The translations under genes and the position numbers were made by a program. A DNA stretch of 64,000 nucleotides. It comes from Clarkia xantiana subsp. parviflora. Its lineage: Eukaryota > Streptophyta > Magnoliopsida > Myrtales > Onagraceae. Below are positions 11,237-23,494 of the stretch, piece after piece; the stretch's first letter is position 1; each line of letters opens with the position of its first letter. The notes under the pieces were generated by a model. That model saw only the letters and a program-made list of their open reading frames with translations, was not told where the DNA came from and did no database searches. The DNA is taken from assembly GCA_036873135.1 (NCBI GenBank), contig JAPTYO010000015.1, positions 3,432,839 through 3,496,838 of the forward strand. Reading direction: 5' to 3'.

Positions 11237-11837
11237 TGTTAGATTACGGGGAGTAATCACTACAGAAACACTAAAACATGGTACGTGCATGTAATCGAAA
11301 TTACGCAGCGGAAGAATTACACATACCTCAACAGTTTACCGTAGTCCTAGATCCTTTGCACGAAGGGAGTTCTCGATCCACCGGACGGAACCCGTAGATG
11401 TTCTTGTGAAAGAAGCCCTACGTGGTGTTAGCTCCACAGCAAAGCCTCAGATCAATTCTTGACACGGGGAGATCTTCAGAGAGTTGCTCGAAAGCAATTT
11501 GGCACACCCTTGGTGTAGGTATGGTTCGGCCGAAACTTGTTAGTGTGGGAGGAGGGTTTTCTCTCTAAAACACTCTTGTGATGGAATTATGATTAACCCT
11601 AAAATATTCCCTAACACCTCTTATTTATAGGAGGAGTAAAGTGGACAAAAGTCCACTTTACCCCACCTAATTATTTCGGCCGGCCTATGTATTGGGGAGA
11701 CCCAATTTTGGGACTCCCATGTCAGTTGGGATCTGGGTCTAGCCCAATTACCCTAATGTGACATTTACCCAAGTTCATTAGGTAAACTATACATATTATG
11801 GGCTACCAATTACGGCGTCTATCACCATATGCTTACA
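11237..11837 (-). repeat. Copia LTR 1 (601 bp)
   Basis: On the minus strand it runs TGTAAGCATATGG... to ...CCGTAATCTAACA, with a TG start and CA end. The PBS follows at about 11225-11236 (minus). A related LTR (41955-42579) starts TGTTAGCATATGG, which helps to fix the boundaries. Confidence 0.85.
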
Positions 11838-11947
11838 ATATGAACATGAGCATTTTTGAACATTTCGTAACGTGACACATCTGGAAATTACACGTCACAT
11901 ATAATGATGTTACGTCCGGGTCAAAATCGAGTGTTTATAATATTAAA
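11838..11947 (-). repeat. Fragment resembling the start of an F-type LTR inside the copia spacer
   Basis: Read on the minus strand from 11947, the sequence starts 'tataaacactcgattttgac' and continues 'ccggacgtaac', then at lower similarity for about 100 bp, ending beside the copia LTR. F's LTR begins TGTAAACACTCGATTTTGAC followed by the same CCGGACGTAAC. Corresponding fragments are in the other two spacers near 14184-14293 and 16535-16644. The copia unit therefore contains or borders a decayed Tat LTR end. Confidence 0.6.
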
Positions 11948-13303
11948 CTAAATTTATAACATAGCAATGAGTATACAATTTTAATACTCTACGTAAAGCT
12001 CGGGTTGGCTACCTTTTATGATAAGGTTTCACCCGTATCATTTCTTAGATTTTAAGGTAACGCTCCAACCGATTCTATTGGAACATAGTGTTACATTAAT
12101 ATGAATTCAACTTAATTTCATTCCATAGGAACAATTAATGTTGAGTTCTGACATAATGTAATTTTAAACTATGTTTCTTGAAGTATTTAATAATATGATT
12201 GCTTAGCCAAACTATTCGTTAAAGACCTATAGTGGGACTGCCATTTTACTGACTACTTCCTTTCGGTTATTAACTCATCCAGAGATTTATCCACCTCATG
12301 GACTATGCATTTGAGCTCATGCTTAATGCTATAGTTGATGTACTACTCGATCGTAGTAGCATTAAAGCGTACTTCTAACCATAGTAGTCATCAATGGGTT
12401 ATTTCAAAGGAATCATAAACGAAAATTAGCATTCATATTTTAAAACACTTCATTATTAAATTTGTACTTTAAAACGATGTGTTCCGTATTTCGAGGTACA
12501 CGCGCGTATGACGCATAAACCCAATTCTATTCTGTGGCTTAAATCGTTTTATTTTCAAATTTAACTTAATCGGTTTGAACATGTTTTAATTATTACACAA
12601 ATAATTGTTTTAAATGGAGTACTAATAAATAAGGATGAAATTAACGGTCAGTTTTCTTTTGAAATTATGCAATCGATGGATGTTTTATTAGGTGAGTGAA
12701 TGTTTTATCTGATCCAACCGTTTTACTGGAGGATTTACAGATTAGTTATTTGTTTCGGACCGTTCCCGTTTAATCGGGTCGATTAATTTTGACAAGTATG
12801 CCAAATCATGAACTGAATGGTTACTACTTTATTCAATAATTCCGAATCATCATTAATTAAACATAAACATTTACTGATAATAAGAGAACTTGTATATATT
12901 GATACTGCACTGAGATACATTACAAATCTTTTAGAGGTAAAGGAAAAGTAAAATCGAAAAGGAAAACTCCAGCCATCTTCACCAACGTCCCTGAAAGAAA
13001 TTCACAAGTGAATCATATCAGTAGACTTAGCGATATAAAACGTTTAACAGTTTTATATATGTGGCAAACGAGGTGTACCTTTTATAGTACTTCATCAGTA
13101 GTATTTGTCATACTACGGATCTCGTTTGAGAACCAATTTGATCCTATTTCCTCTGCAATTTCCTTAGTCCTTTTGTGGTGGCGCACAGGGGAAATTTTCA
13201 GTCTCTTTTGGTTGCTTTTCTTGAATAGGAACATGGAGTACTTAACTGAATCAATTAAGTATCCTAGTCAATCATCGTCAGCGAATCATGATATCGGATA
13301 TCC

Positions 13304-13557
13304 CTATGCGATATTGATTATCTTTCTCCAATTGGATCTTTCGATCCTTCGGCTACACACAGGTTTTACTCTGGTGTTGTTTGAAAGTAGGTCATCATAC
13401 TCTATTATTACTTTTCTTGCTTCGGCTGCCTTTCCGCTACCAAAATGGAGTTTAAGGGCAGCCCAAAGCTGAACAGCAGAATAATTGAGCGTAAAGTCCT
13501 CTGCAACCTCTTTATCCAAAATTTAAATTTTCAAGAACACCAATTTATCAAAATCAT
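13304..13557 (-). pseudogene. Copia gag N-terminal remnant, copy 1
   Basis: On the minus strand the first ATG after the PBS is at 13557. The frame is soon broken, but from 13519 it reads 'SAVQLWAALKLHFGSGKAAE' followed by a charged stretch, which looks like the start of a copia Gag (UBN2-type) region. It ends in stops near 13304. The antisense frame over 13008-13472 is a shadow. It cannot be functional. Confidence 0.65.
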
Positions 13558-13585
13558 GAACTCCTAACACATGCTCTAATACCGA

Positions 13586-14183
13586 TGTTAGATTACAGGG
13601 AGTAATCACTACGGATACACTAAAACATGGTACGTGCATGTAATCGAAATTACGCAGCGGAAGAGTTACACATACCTCAACAGTTTACCGTAGTCCTAGA
13701 TCCTTTGCACGGAGGGAGTTCTCGATCCACCGGACAGAACCCGTAGAGGTTCTTGTGAAAGAAGCCCTACGTGGTGTTAGCTCCACAGCAAAGCCTCAGA
13801 TCAATTCTTGACACGGGGAGATCTTCGGAGAGTTGCTCGAAAGCAATTTGGCACACCCTTGGTGTAGGTATGGTTCGGCCGAAACTTGTTAGTGTGGGAG
13901 GAGGGTTTTCTCTCTAAAACACTCTTGTGATGGAATTATGATTAACCCTAAAATATTCCCTAACACCTCTTATTTATAGGAGGAGTAAAGTGGACAAAAG
14001 TCCACACCCCACCTAATTATTTCGCCCGGCCTATGTATTGGGGAGACCCAATTTTGGGACTCCCATGTCAGTTTGGATCTAGGTCTAGCCCAATTACCCT
14101 AATGTGACATTTACCCAAGTTCATTAGGTAAACTATACATATTATGGGCTACCAATTACGGCGCCTATCACCATATGCTTACA
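13586..14183 (-). repeat. Copia LTR 2 (598 bp)
   Basis: Same boundaries and sequence as LTR 1, with scattered substitutions and a short deletion near 14007 in the run 'tccacttta'. Followed on the minus strand by PBS and gag remnant (13557 downwards). Confidence 0.85.
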
Positions 14184-15613
14184 ATATGCACATGAGCATT
14201 TTTGAACATTTCGTAACGTGACACATCTGGAAATGACACGTCACATATAATGATGTTACGTCCGGGTCAAAATCGAGTGTTTATAATAATAGACTAAATT
14301 TATAACATAGCAATGAGTATACAATTTTAATACTCTACGTAAAGCTCGGGTAGGCTACCTTTTATGATAAGGTTTCACCCGTATTATATCTTAGATTTTA
14401 AGGTAACGCTCCAACCGATTCTATTGGAACATAGTGTTAGATTAATATGAATTCAACTTAATTTCATTCCATAGGAACAATTAATGTTGAGTTCTGACAT
14501 AATGTAATTTTAAACTATGTTTCTTGAAGTATTTAATAATATGATTGCTTAGCCAAACTTTTCGTTAAAGGCCTATAGTAGGACTGCCACTTTACTGACT
14601 ACTTCCTTTCGTTTATTAACTCATCCAGAGATTTATCCACCTCATGGACTATGCATTTGAGCTCATGCTTAATGCTATAGTTGATGTACTACTCGATCGT
14701 AGTAGCATTAAAGCGTACTTCTAACCATAGTAGTCATCAATGGGTTATTTCAAAGGAATCATAAACGAAAATTAGCATTCATATTTTAAAACACTTCATT
14801 ATTAAATTTGTACTTTAAAACGATGTGTTCCGTATTTCGAGGTACACGCGCGTATGGCGCATAAAACCAGTTTTATTCCGTGGCTTAAATCGTTTTATTT
14901 TCAAATTTAACTTAATCGGTTTGAACATGTTTTAATTATTACACAAATAATTGTTTTAAATGGAGTACTAATAAATAAGGATGAAATTAACGGTCGGTTT
15001 GCTTTTGAAATTATGCAATCGATGGATGTTTTATTAGGTGAGTGAATGTTTTATCTGATCCAACTGTTTTACTGGAGGATTTACAGATGAGTTATTTGTT
15101 TCGGATCGTTCCCGTTTAATCGGGTCGATTAATTTTGATAAGTATGCCAAATCATGAACTGAATGGTTACTACTTTATTCAATAATTCCGAATCATCATT
15201 AATTAAACATAAACATTTATTGATAATAAGAGAACTTGTATATATTGATACTGCACTGAGATACATTACAGATCTGTTAGAGGTAAAGGAAAAGTAAATT
15301 CGAAAAGGAAAACTCCAGCCATCTTCACCAACGTCCCTGAAAGAAATTCACAAGTGAATCATATCTGTAGACTTAGCGATATAAAACGTTTAACAGTTTT
15401 ATATATGTGGCAAACGAGGTGTACCTTTTATAGTACTTCATCAGTAGTATTTGTCATACTACGGATCTCGTTTGAGAACCAATTTGATCCTATTTCCTCT
15501 GCAATTTCCTTAGTCCTTTTGTGGTGGCGCACAGGGGAAATTTTCAGTCTCTTTTGGTTGCTTTTCTTGAATAGGAACATGGAGTACTTAACTGAATCAA
15601 TTAAGTATCCTAT

Positions 15614-15903
15614 TCAATCATCGTCAGCGAACCATGATATCGAATATCCCTGTGCGATATTGATTATCTTTCTCCAATTGGATCTTTCGATCCTTCGGTT
15701 ACACACAGGTTTTACTCTGGTGTTGTTTGAAAGTACGTCATCATACTCTATTATTACTTTTCTTACTTCGGCTGCCTTTCCGCTACCAAAATGGAGTTTA
15801 AGGGCAGCCCAAAGTTGAACAGCAGAATAATTGAGCGTAAAGTCCTCTGCAACCTCTTTATCCAAAATTTAAATTTTCAAGAACACCAATTTATCAAAAT
15901 CAT
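15614..15903 (-). pseudogene. Copia gag N-terminal remnant, copy 2
   Basis: Same remnant as copy 1 with a few substitutions, downstream (minus) of LTR 3. A third, cut version lies at about 11115-11208, where the CACTA-like end begins after roughly 90 bp of gag. Confidence 0.65.
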
Positions 15904-15931
15904 GAACTCCTAACACATGCTCTAATACCAC

Positions 15932-16534
15932 TGTTAGATTACAAGGAGTAATCACTACGGATACACTAAAACATGGTACGTGCATGTAATCGAAATTACG
16001 CAGCGGAAGAGTTACACATACCTCAACAGTTTACCGTAGTCCTAGATCCTTTGCACGAAGGGAGTTCTCGATCCACCGGACGGAACCCGTAGATGTTCTT
16101 GTGAAAGAAGCTCTACGTGGTGTTAGCTCCACAACAAAGCCTCAGATCAATTCTTGACACGGGGACAGATCTTCGGAGAGTTGCTCGAAAGCAATTTGGC
16201 ACACCCTTGGTGTAGGTATGGTTCGGCCGAAACTTGTTAGTGTGGGAGGAGGGGTTTCTCTCTAAAACACTCTTGTGATGGAATTATGATTAATCCTAAA
16301 ATATTCTCTAACACCTCTTATTTATAGGAGTTGTAAAGTGGACAGAAGTCCACTTTACCCCACCTAATTATTTCGGCCGGCCTATGTATTGGGGAGACCC
16401 AATTTTGGGACTCCCATGTCAATTGGGATCTGGGTCTAGCCCAATTACCCTAATGTGACATTTACCCAAGTTCATCAGGTAAACTATACATATTATGGGC
16501 TACCAATTACGGCGCCTATCACCATATGCTTACA
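15932..16534 (-). repeat. Copia LTR 3 (603 bp)
   Basis: Third copy. Beyond it on the plus side another 178 bp of spacer sequence match the other spacers, up to about 16712 where similarity stops, so the array is cut there. Confidence 0.85.
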
Positions 16535-16712
16535 ATATGCACATGAGCATTTTTGAACATTTCGTAACATGACACATCTGGAAATGACACGTCACATATA
16601 ATGACGTTACGTCCGGGTCAAAATTGAGTATTTACAATAATAAACTAAATTTATAACATAACAATGAGTATACAATTTTTATACACTACGCAAAGCTCGG
16701 GTAGGCTACCTT

Positions 16713-17086
16713 TTAATAATATTCATAACTTACTTTCATGAAAGTAAAACATATCTATTTTATTTAGTTAGTTACTTATTAAAATGTTTATATTCAGCTT
16801 AATATTTGTGATAAATTAAGTGGAATAGCCTAAGTGGTAAAAAAGTTGAATAAACTGAGTTAACATCGTATATTAGTAAATGTTTATACTTTGTATTATT
16901 GAATAATTTTTCATTAATTAGGAAAGTAAACATTTTTATTGAAAGTCTCTCCATAAGAGTTTTTCTATCATTCTTCATTCATTGAGTAAAATTTGAATCC
17001 CCGTTACATTGCGTCTCAAGTTGTTTTTTTTCACTTCGATTTGGTTATGCGTTACAATTGATTGAACGACTCTGACGGTTCCTCTC
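16713..17086. other. Unassigned AT-rich sequence left of element F
   Basis: No gene or repeat recognised. The last 40 bp ('tatgcgttacaattgattga' onward) have a near copy directly right of F at 37079, which suggests a short local duplication existed before F inserted. Confidence 0.5.
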
Positions 17087-17448
17087 TGTAAACACTCGAT
17101 TTTGACCCGGACGTAACGACGTTACACATGATACGTCAAATTCCGGACGCGTCAAGCCACAAAGTCTCCAAAGATGCTCAAGGGCACATTAGGGAAATTA
17201 TTATAATATATATTTTAAATTATTTCGAATTTATTTAATATTTTCGGAATTTTTAAAATATATATATAATAATTAGTTTTTTTATTTTTAGAAAATTATC
17301 TGTAAGATATTTATCTTCAGATATTATTTTTTTTATTCAAAAAAATAATTATCTGTAAAGATAAATATCCTTAGGAATATTCTCTAGAATAATTATATGT
17401 TAGCAATTTTTATTTAAATTTTATCTGTAATCTAGACTAGGTTTTTAG

Positions 17449-17456
17449 TATAAATA
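17449..17456 (+). promoter_or_regulatory. TATA-like box of F 5' LTR
   Basis: 'tataaata' about 360 bp into the LTR, followed by 'ggggtctagg'. The same box occurs at 35743-35750 in the 3' LTR, and a similar TATA-rich site exists in the reversed relative G near 44375. Confidence 0.6.
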
Positions 17457-17702
17457 GGGGTCTAGGTTTACATTGTAGAGGACACACAGAAAAACACAAG
17501 AAAAAGCAATAATACATTATTTCTCGGGGTCTGCGCGATTTTTGTCTTCTAGTGCTCAGATTTTTTTTTTTTTCATCTGATTCCCGCTGGTGGCTGATCA
17601 TCCCACCGGAGGCCGTGCCGGCGACCTTCAGCTCCGACACACCTGCCCGCACTACCACGGCCGGAGGTCTTCGCCACGCTGCTGTCCCGCCGGACAACCA
17701 CG

Positions 17703-17711
17703 GCGACCACC

Positions 17712-17743
<32 letters not shown>

Positions 17744-17760
17744 ATCTCTCTCTCTCTCTT
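17703..17760. repeat. (CT)n run in F 5' LTR
   Basis: About 58 bp of CT dinucleotides with two interruptions. The 3' LTR has about 106 bp at the same place, which accounts for most of the length difference between the LTRs. Confidence 0.95.
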
Positions 17761-18714
17761 ACGGCAATAGCAGCTCCTGCCAGCCCTTTGCTGTCGCCGT
17801 GCCGCCCTATCGCCCTGCCCCCCGCCGGAAACCTAGGAGCTTCGTCGCTGCTAGCCCCGCTAGTCATCGCCGGAAGCCCGCCGGGTCACCGAAGTCGATT
17901 GATGTTGTTTCCTGCGACCATCTCTGCTGCTAGCTCGTCGTCCAGATCTCTTCCCGCCGTAAGGAAGTTCACCTCGTCTCGCCAGGCCGCCCGTCATTGC
18001 CGTTGCCGTCCACTGCTGCTGCTGTCCGTGGCTGACACCGGCCGGCTCACAGCTCCCCCGTATAGCCGGCCCGCTTCATCTTCTTCAAACGGGAAGTCCG
18101 CCTTTCCCTTTTTTTTCAATTAATTAATAGTTTATTATTAATATTTTGTTATTATATTTTCTGTTTTATATTATTATCATTATATTACAATTAATTAATA
18201 GTTTAAATGTAATTAGTTAGATTTAATTGATAGTTTAAATGTAGTTGGTAAAATTTAATTAGTAGTTTAATTTAAAGTGACTAAGTTTAATTTGATAGCA
18301 CGTTAAAAGTTTTTTAGTATTTTAGACTTTATTTTTAATAGGAGTTATATGTTATAATTAATTTTTAGATTTAGGATTATATATGGTAATATCTTTTGCA
18401 TATGATGAAATCTGATTAATTTTGACATTGTTAGATTAATTTAGTGTAATGTATGAATAAGCAATAAAATTGGCAAATTTGTGAATTGAGTACCAAAAGG
18501 CTGTGATTAATTCCATGAGTTTTAATTCATAACAGAACCCCCGAACTCGTATTTCTGATCGTAGACTGATTTAATACCTAGGTGCTTAATTAGTTATTCG
18601 CTTAGGTAATTTATGATTCTAGTTAGCCTAATAATTAACTAGTGGCGACTCTTTTTCAAATTCGCACGTTTTCAAAACGTAATCCGCCGAAAGTTAGATT
18701 TAGGTCTGACAATT

Positions 18715-18732
18715 TGGCGATTCTGTTGGGGA
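18715..18732 (+). other. Primer-binding site of element F
   Basis: 'tggcgattctgttgggga' four bases after the LTR end. It resembles the PBS of Ogre elements, which I recall as complementary to an arginine tRNA; this was not checked. G has the variant 'tggcgactttgctgtgga'. Confidence 0.75.
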
Positions 18733-18774
18733 TAATCGAGGGTTCGGGCTCGTTATATTTTCTTATTTGCCATA

Positions 18775-19522
18775 TGATTGATATATGTCCAATTCGGGTT
18801 CGTATTTATATTTCGGGTCTCGTAAACACGTCAAAAATTACATCTCGGTTTGAAAACGTTTCCCAAAGGGTCAAAACGGTCCGGAAACGCATTTACGCGC
18901 GTCCGGACCGGACCTCCGGATTGCAGCAATCCGGACCTCGCCGAATTGACCAAATTCGACGAGGTCCGGATTGCATTACGGGTATCGTGCGATTACCGTT
19001 TCCGCGATTACCGTTACGTGTAGAGAAGTCAAGTTCACGCATTATCAATATGGATGACGGTTACCGCTTGCTTTTGAACCGTCATCAAACCGCTTTAAAA
19101 CCGGGTCCGGTCCCAAGAAAGCCTATAAATAGGAGGCCTTGGCCACCCATTTGGACACATCCTCTCATTTGCCCAACTTTGGTATTTTGAGCTCTGACTT
19201 CTCTCTAGAAATATTCTCTCTCTAGAAATTACTCTTTTACCCCTATAGTGACCTAAGCTTCGGAGAGGGCTCCGCTAGCACCACCCCCCCTCTCCGTGCT
19301 AGCATTGGTCCTTCGTGCAGGAATTGTCGCCCAGACATCCCGACTTGCGCACAGATCACCACTGCCTGAGACACAACCATATCGAGACACAGACTTTTAC
19401 GGGAGTCAGCTGAACACTCGCCAGTGGCCCAAACATCTTCCCGACGAAGGGTACCGCCCAAAAACCCGCACAACCACGCGAACAGACGCGTCCTCACAGC
19501 TCAGTTCATCCAGGACGCAACA
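18775..19522 (+). repeat. 5' LTR of element E (748 bp)
   Basis: Starts TGATTGATATATG, ends GACGCAACA next to the PBS. Contains a short palindromic segment at about 18900-18970 ('ccggattgcagcaatccgga'), a TATA-like 'tataaata' near 19124 and pyrimidine-rich DNA after it. Confidence 0.9.
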
Positions 19523-19523
19523 T

Positions 19524-19540
19524 TGGCGCCGTCTACGTGA
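19524..19540 (+). other. Primer-binding site of element E
   Basis: 'tggcgccgtctacgtga' just after the 5' LTR. It shares its first eleven bases with the PBS of A and B and then differs. Confidence 0.8.
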
Positions 19541-19668
19541 TTCGAACAAGAAGCTACCATACCGCAAAATCATGACGAGTGATCGCAAACCTCCCGAACA
19601 CAAGGAACGTAAGGAAAAGGTCTGGACGTCCCAAGAAGTCCCCGGCAAATAAAAGAACAGGAGGCCAA

Positions 19669-22617
19669 ATGCCAGCTAGAAGTCAGTCGGGACCCTCCCA
19701 CATTCCAAGAGCTACTTCCGTAGCTTCATCCTTGACAACTGACAATGTGCCCGACGCACAGCACAGAGAGCCAAGGAACAAGCATCACTCACCTCCACCT
19801 GGTTTCGGGCCAGAGATGAATGAAGAGGAATCTCAGACAGAAATGCCGCAAGGCGAACAGAGAACGAGAGCAAACCCAATGCCCACCGTTACTCCAGCAA
19901 TGATGGCTGCGTTGGAAGAGTTACTCGCATTCCGCGAGTCTCTAAAAAACCAAGGATATGCTGCTCAACCACCTCCAACTAACCAAGAGCATGCCGCGCC
20001 AGCAAGAGAGGTGTCACAAAACACTACTCGCCACGGCAATCCTTTCCAGGGCAGAAACCAACATGCAAGATATGAAGCCGAACGGTCATACACTCCTTCC
20101 CAAGGAGCCCGTCATTGGAGGAATGAAAGGCAGCCCCCATTCTACCACCCACAGCACCCAGCAAGGGATGATCCCTTCCAGACCACAAGCAGAGATCAAT
20201 CCGACATCTACCACAACAATGGCCGGCAAAATCCTTCAACAGGTTACGCTGAGCCTGTAAAAGGATTTACCGCCGAGATGTTAGAAGAAATAGTGGAGAA
20301 GAAGATGAAGGAAGCAAAAATGAAGGGTATTCACGCACTTGAGGAAAGGGCGTCACATCCGTTCGCAGACCACCTCGTAAACAGTCGCGTCCCAGACGCA
20401 CTGTACCGGATTGGAGGAGATCTCTATCGCGGAAAAGGAGATCCAGTTGAACACGTGCAAAAGCACGAGGCCTACCTGCTAGGCAGAACTAAGAATCCAC
20501 ATCACTTCGCAATGACGTTTTCACAAACTCTTGCCGGAACCGCAGCACACTGGTTCTTCTCACTGCCATGCGGAAGCATCACTTCATGGGCAGATTTGAA
20601 GGCTAAATTCATTCAACGATACATGGGCGAGCGCACATTGCTAAAGGGGTCAGGTGCTCTGGACGACGTCCAACAACAAAACGACGAATCTCTCGCCGAC
20701 TACTACATCCGTTTCAATCAGAATATCTCTGATATTCAGGGAAACCTGACGGAAGGAGAGATTGTCCGAGCATTCATTCGAAACCTCGGACGAAGAGGCT
20801 ATGCCCTAGCAAAAAAGATGGCGAAGCGCACAACCGAAACCATGGAGGAGCTAGCCGCAAGAGTAAAAGAATACGTGGACCTTGAAATGTTCAGAAGTCA
20901 GAACAAGGCAAAAATCTCTGCGGCAAAGGTAAAAGAGAATCCAAAGCAGAACCAACCAAAACCACACTCAAGTGGTCAACAAGGAAGACATTGGCAACCT
21001 CAGTCGAAAAGACCTTTTCAAGGAGATTTTCAGAAGCCAAAGGAAGTAAATCCTGCCGATTGCATTCCTTTGAATGCCCCGCTGTCTGTAATATTGAGAG
21101 AGATGAAGGACGCAAATATGTGGAAAGAGCCGAATAATTTCAGGAAAGGCCCACTGGGGAGAGACAAGGACAAGTGGTGTGAAAACCACGAGGTCTTCGG
21201 CCACGAGACCGACAGCTGTGTCAGTCTACGCTTCCGCATTAACAACTTCGTCCTCAAGGGCGAATTGAAGCAATTTGTCGATCAAGGCGACAACCCCCCG
21301 AGAAAGGCTCAAGCAGAGTCATCAAAAAAAGGAAACAAGGGAAAAGAGAAGGTCAATGACAACCCTCCGCCAGCTAAGCGAGGTGTAATCAACGTCATAC
21401 ACGGAGGGCCTGCCGCAGGGGGACAAGTGTCTAATGCTCGGGACATTTATGCATCCCAAGCAGCAACATTGCCGAAATACAGCAAGCGCAAGCAACCAGA
21501 GCAAGAAGATGCGGTCATCCAATTCTCCAGGGAAGACTTAAAACATATCGTTTACCCTCACGATGATGCTTTAGTCATAACCATGGACATTGATGGATAC
21601 GATGTAAAAAGAATCCTTGTCGATGGTGGAAGCTCTGCTGACATTCTACATGTCAAAGTCCTAGAGCAACTAGGAAGATCTGTCGAAGACTTGACCCCAG
21701 GAACCTTCTCGCTAGTCAGCTTCGCCGGAGCAGCTACGCAACCCCTGGGTACAATCACGCTTCCTGTCATCCTCGGCCAGGGGTGGAGAGCATTGCATGT
21801 CAACGTCACTTTCGTTGTTGTAGAGTCTCTCGGGGCCTACAACGGAATCTTGGGACGAACAACGATCAACCCCTATGTGATCGTGCCCTCCACTGTCCAC
21901 CAAAAGATGAAGTTCCCTACGGAACATGGAATTGGAGAAGTGCTAGGCGACCAGATAACCGCAAGACGTTGTTACGTCAATGCCTTGAGAGCAAAACACC
22001 AATTTCAAGTGGCAATGATAAATTCCTTCAAGCGGCAGAAAGTTGTTGATGAAAGAAAGAAGCAAGTGGTGGAACAAGCTGTTACAGTTTGGAACCCACA
22101 AGAAAGCATCCAGTATTCGCCATGGCACCAGATTTGGCTCGTCAAGCAGGGAGAAGGCGAGCCAATCATGGAATACTTCATCAGATTCGCTTCTAACGCC
22201 TCCTCGGCGAAAGCAACAAGAGAAGAGGTGATAAGCGTGTTCTATGCAAACATGAACGCCAGATCTTTCCTTCTCTTTGGACGAACTCATGGATGGCGAA
22301 CAACAAAAACCATGGCAGATCTAAAGGATAAGCTTGAGACAGCAATCTTATGCGAACAAGAACTGAGGTGGGGTACACCCCTCAGTTGGGACAAAGGAGT
22401 TCGAGCGAAAAAAAACAAACATGAAGACGCAAGTATCGATATCGACAATATCTTCACACCGCTAAACACGGTTGCTGAAGACATTTACGTAAACCTACTT
22501 GAAAACAAGCTCCCAAGTCCACTTATTCCGAAGACAGCTTTCTTGGGCAACAACATATGTGAATGGTGCAAGTACCACAAAACTTGGGGGCACAACACAA
22601 ACATGTGTCTACAATAA
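19669..22617 (+). CDS. Gag-protease with a second gag-like domain (element E)
   Basis: One uninterrupted frame; 19669 is its first in-frame ATG. Another ATG at 19572, better placed after the PBS, is in a different frame and stops at 19652, so a frameshift may have removed the original N-terminus. Counting residues from 19579, the upstream limit of the open frame: gag core about 283-437 ('[20 protein letters not shown]', '[20 protein letters not shown]', '[16 protein letters not shown]'), knuckle '[14 protein letters not shown]' about 534-547, aspartic protease about 664-760 ('[11 protein letters not shown]', '[15 protein letters not shown]'). Instead of RT there follows at about 853-925 a diverged copy of the end of the gag core ('[16 protein letters not shown]', '[16 protein letters not shown]'), then a second knuckle '[17 protein letters not shown]' near 994-1010. 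A further frame, after a shift near 22617, continues the gag linker. It probably forms particles and processes itself; the role of the second gag part is unknown. Confidence 0.85.
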   Translation: MPARSQSGPSHIPRATSVASSLTTDNVPDAQHREPRNKHHSPPPGFGPEMNEEESQTEMPQGEQRTRANPMPTVTPAMMAALEELLAFRESLKNQGYAAQPPPTNQEHAAPAREVSQNTTRHGNPFQGRNQHARYEAERSYTPSQGARHWRNERQPPFYHPQHPARDDPFQTTSRDQSDIYHNNGRQNPSTGYAEPVKGFTAEMLEEIVEKKMKEAKMKGIHALEERASHPFADHLVNSRVPDALYRIGGDLYRGKGDPVEHVQKHEAYLLGRTKNPHHFAMTFSQTLAGTAAHWFFSLPCGSITSWADLKAKFIQRYMGERTLLKGSGALDDVQQQNDESLADYYIRFNQNISDIQGNLTEGEIVRAFIRNLGRRGYALAKKMAKRTTETMEELAARVKEYVDLEMFRSQNKAKISAAKVKENPKQNQPKPHSSGQQGRHWQPQSKRPFQGDFQKPKEVNPADCIPLNAPLSVILREMKDANMWKEPNNFRKGPLGRDKDKWCENHEVFGHETDSCVSLRFRINNFVLKGELKQFVDQGDNPPRKAQAESSKKGNKGKEKVNDNPPPAKRGVINVIHGGPAAGGQVSNARDIYASQAATLPKYSKRKQPEQEDAVIQFSREDLKHIVYPHDDALVITMDIDGYDVKRILVDGGSSADILHVKVLEQLGRSVEDLTPGTFSLVSFAGAATQPLGTITLPVILGQGWRALHVNVTFVVVESLGAYNGILGRTTINPYVIVPSTVHQKMKFPTEHGIGEVLGDQITARRCYVNALRAKHQFQVAMINSFKRQKVVDERKKQVVEQAVTVWNPQESIQYSPWHQIWLVKQGEGEPIMEYFIRFASNASSAKATREEVISVFYANMNARSFLLFGRTHGWRTTKTMADLKDKLETAILCEQELRWGTPLSWDKGVRAKKNKHEDASIDIDNIFTPLNTVAEDIYVNLLENKLPSPLIPKTAFLGNNICEWCKYHKTWGHNTNMCLQ

Positions 22618-23494
22618 GGTAGGAGATTGAAGAATGCATCACGCTAGGTGCATTAAGGCGATTTGTTGCAACCGACTCCGCGACATCGTCATCAAACCAG
22701 CCATAATGAAACAGGAGAAACAACTATCTTTTAGATTACTTTGCGCACTCCTAGTATTTCTAGTATAATCAATGTAAATACGCGCAAGTATCTAATAAAG
22801 GCAATCTACATTTGTAGGTACACATCTATCTCTTGCACGCTATTTTTTGGATTAAACGCGAAGCAACTAAACTACGCGCTTATTATCTACATCAATAATC
22901 CAAGATATTAGGCCATGTGCAAGCAAAACCTATCACGCGTTATGACAACGTTTATCTTCGACAACAAATTACTCATATTGATGATCACATCAAAAGGTAT
23001 CATCATAGAATCAAAAACTTGGAGTTAAGACCAAGACATTTTCAAAGACAGCGTACTGCAAATACACATAATGGATGATATTTTCATATCTACACCAACA
23101 AGGAGTTTATTTCTCCAATCATAAATTAGCATCTATCTCAAGAAGGTGCCTGCAACACAAGGCCATTGCGCTATATTCACAGCCAACTTATATGACGCAA
23201 GGACAACTTGCAAATTATTTACAAAAAAAAGGAACTTATAGCAATTCTCTAATCAAGGTGACGACTATTCAAGAACCGTCATCTACAAGCAATATCTTGG
23301 ATTCACACCAAGACCTACTATCAAAGGTGGCATGTTGAGGTATCTTCTTTGAAAAGACAAATCCCATGTTTACTTCTATAAAATGACATGCTGTGACATC
23401 TCTTATTAGAGGCAAATCCTCATGTTCATAACCATTCCCTGGAGTCAGAACAGGATGGGAAAATACAATAACGGGGCTGATCACCCCATAAGTG
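22618..23494 (+). other. Non-coding part of element E after gag-protease
   Basis: The first 80 bp continue a gag-like linker in another frame (starting 'EIEECITLGALRRFVATDS'), so a one-base shift probably ended the upstream ORF early. The rest, up to the 66-bp repeats, shows no domain. Confidence 0.55.

Larger units (their letters stand above)
11116..16712 (-). mobile_element. Tandem array of Ty1/copia LTRs and short internal regions
   Basis: Three near-identical LTRs (11237-11837, 13586-14183, 15932-16534) alternate with two internal spacers of exactly 1748 bp (11838-13585, 14184-15931). Part of a third spacer follows at 16535-16712. Each LTR is followed on the minus strand by a PBS of the methionine-initiator type ('tggtattagagc'-like) and by a copia gag remnant. 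LTR-internal-LTR-internal-LTR arrays are expected from unequal recombination between LTRs, or from several rounds of it. No RT, integrase or RNase H remains, so the unit is a short non-autonomous or decayed element. Confidence 0.85.
17087..18711 (+). repeat. 5' LTR of element F (1625 bp)
   Basis: AT-rich U3 with TATA-like 'tataaata' at 17449-17456, then a GC-rich middle (about 17590-18110) holding a (CT)n run at 17703-17760, then an AT-rich U5. The GC-rich frames (such as 17590-18123) are low-complexity and match the same place in the 3' LTR. They are not treated as genes. Confidence 0.93.

Noticed and set aside
13008..13472. 154-codon plus-strand frame, repeated at 15354-15818
   Set aside because: Mostly antisense to the copia gag remnant; no family resemblance and repeated only with the array.
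17590..18123. 177-codon GC-rich frame (and 35887-36484)
   Set aside because: Low-complexity part of F's LTR with a (CT)n run; the two LTR copies differ in frame.
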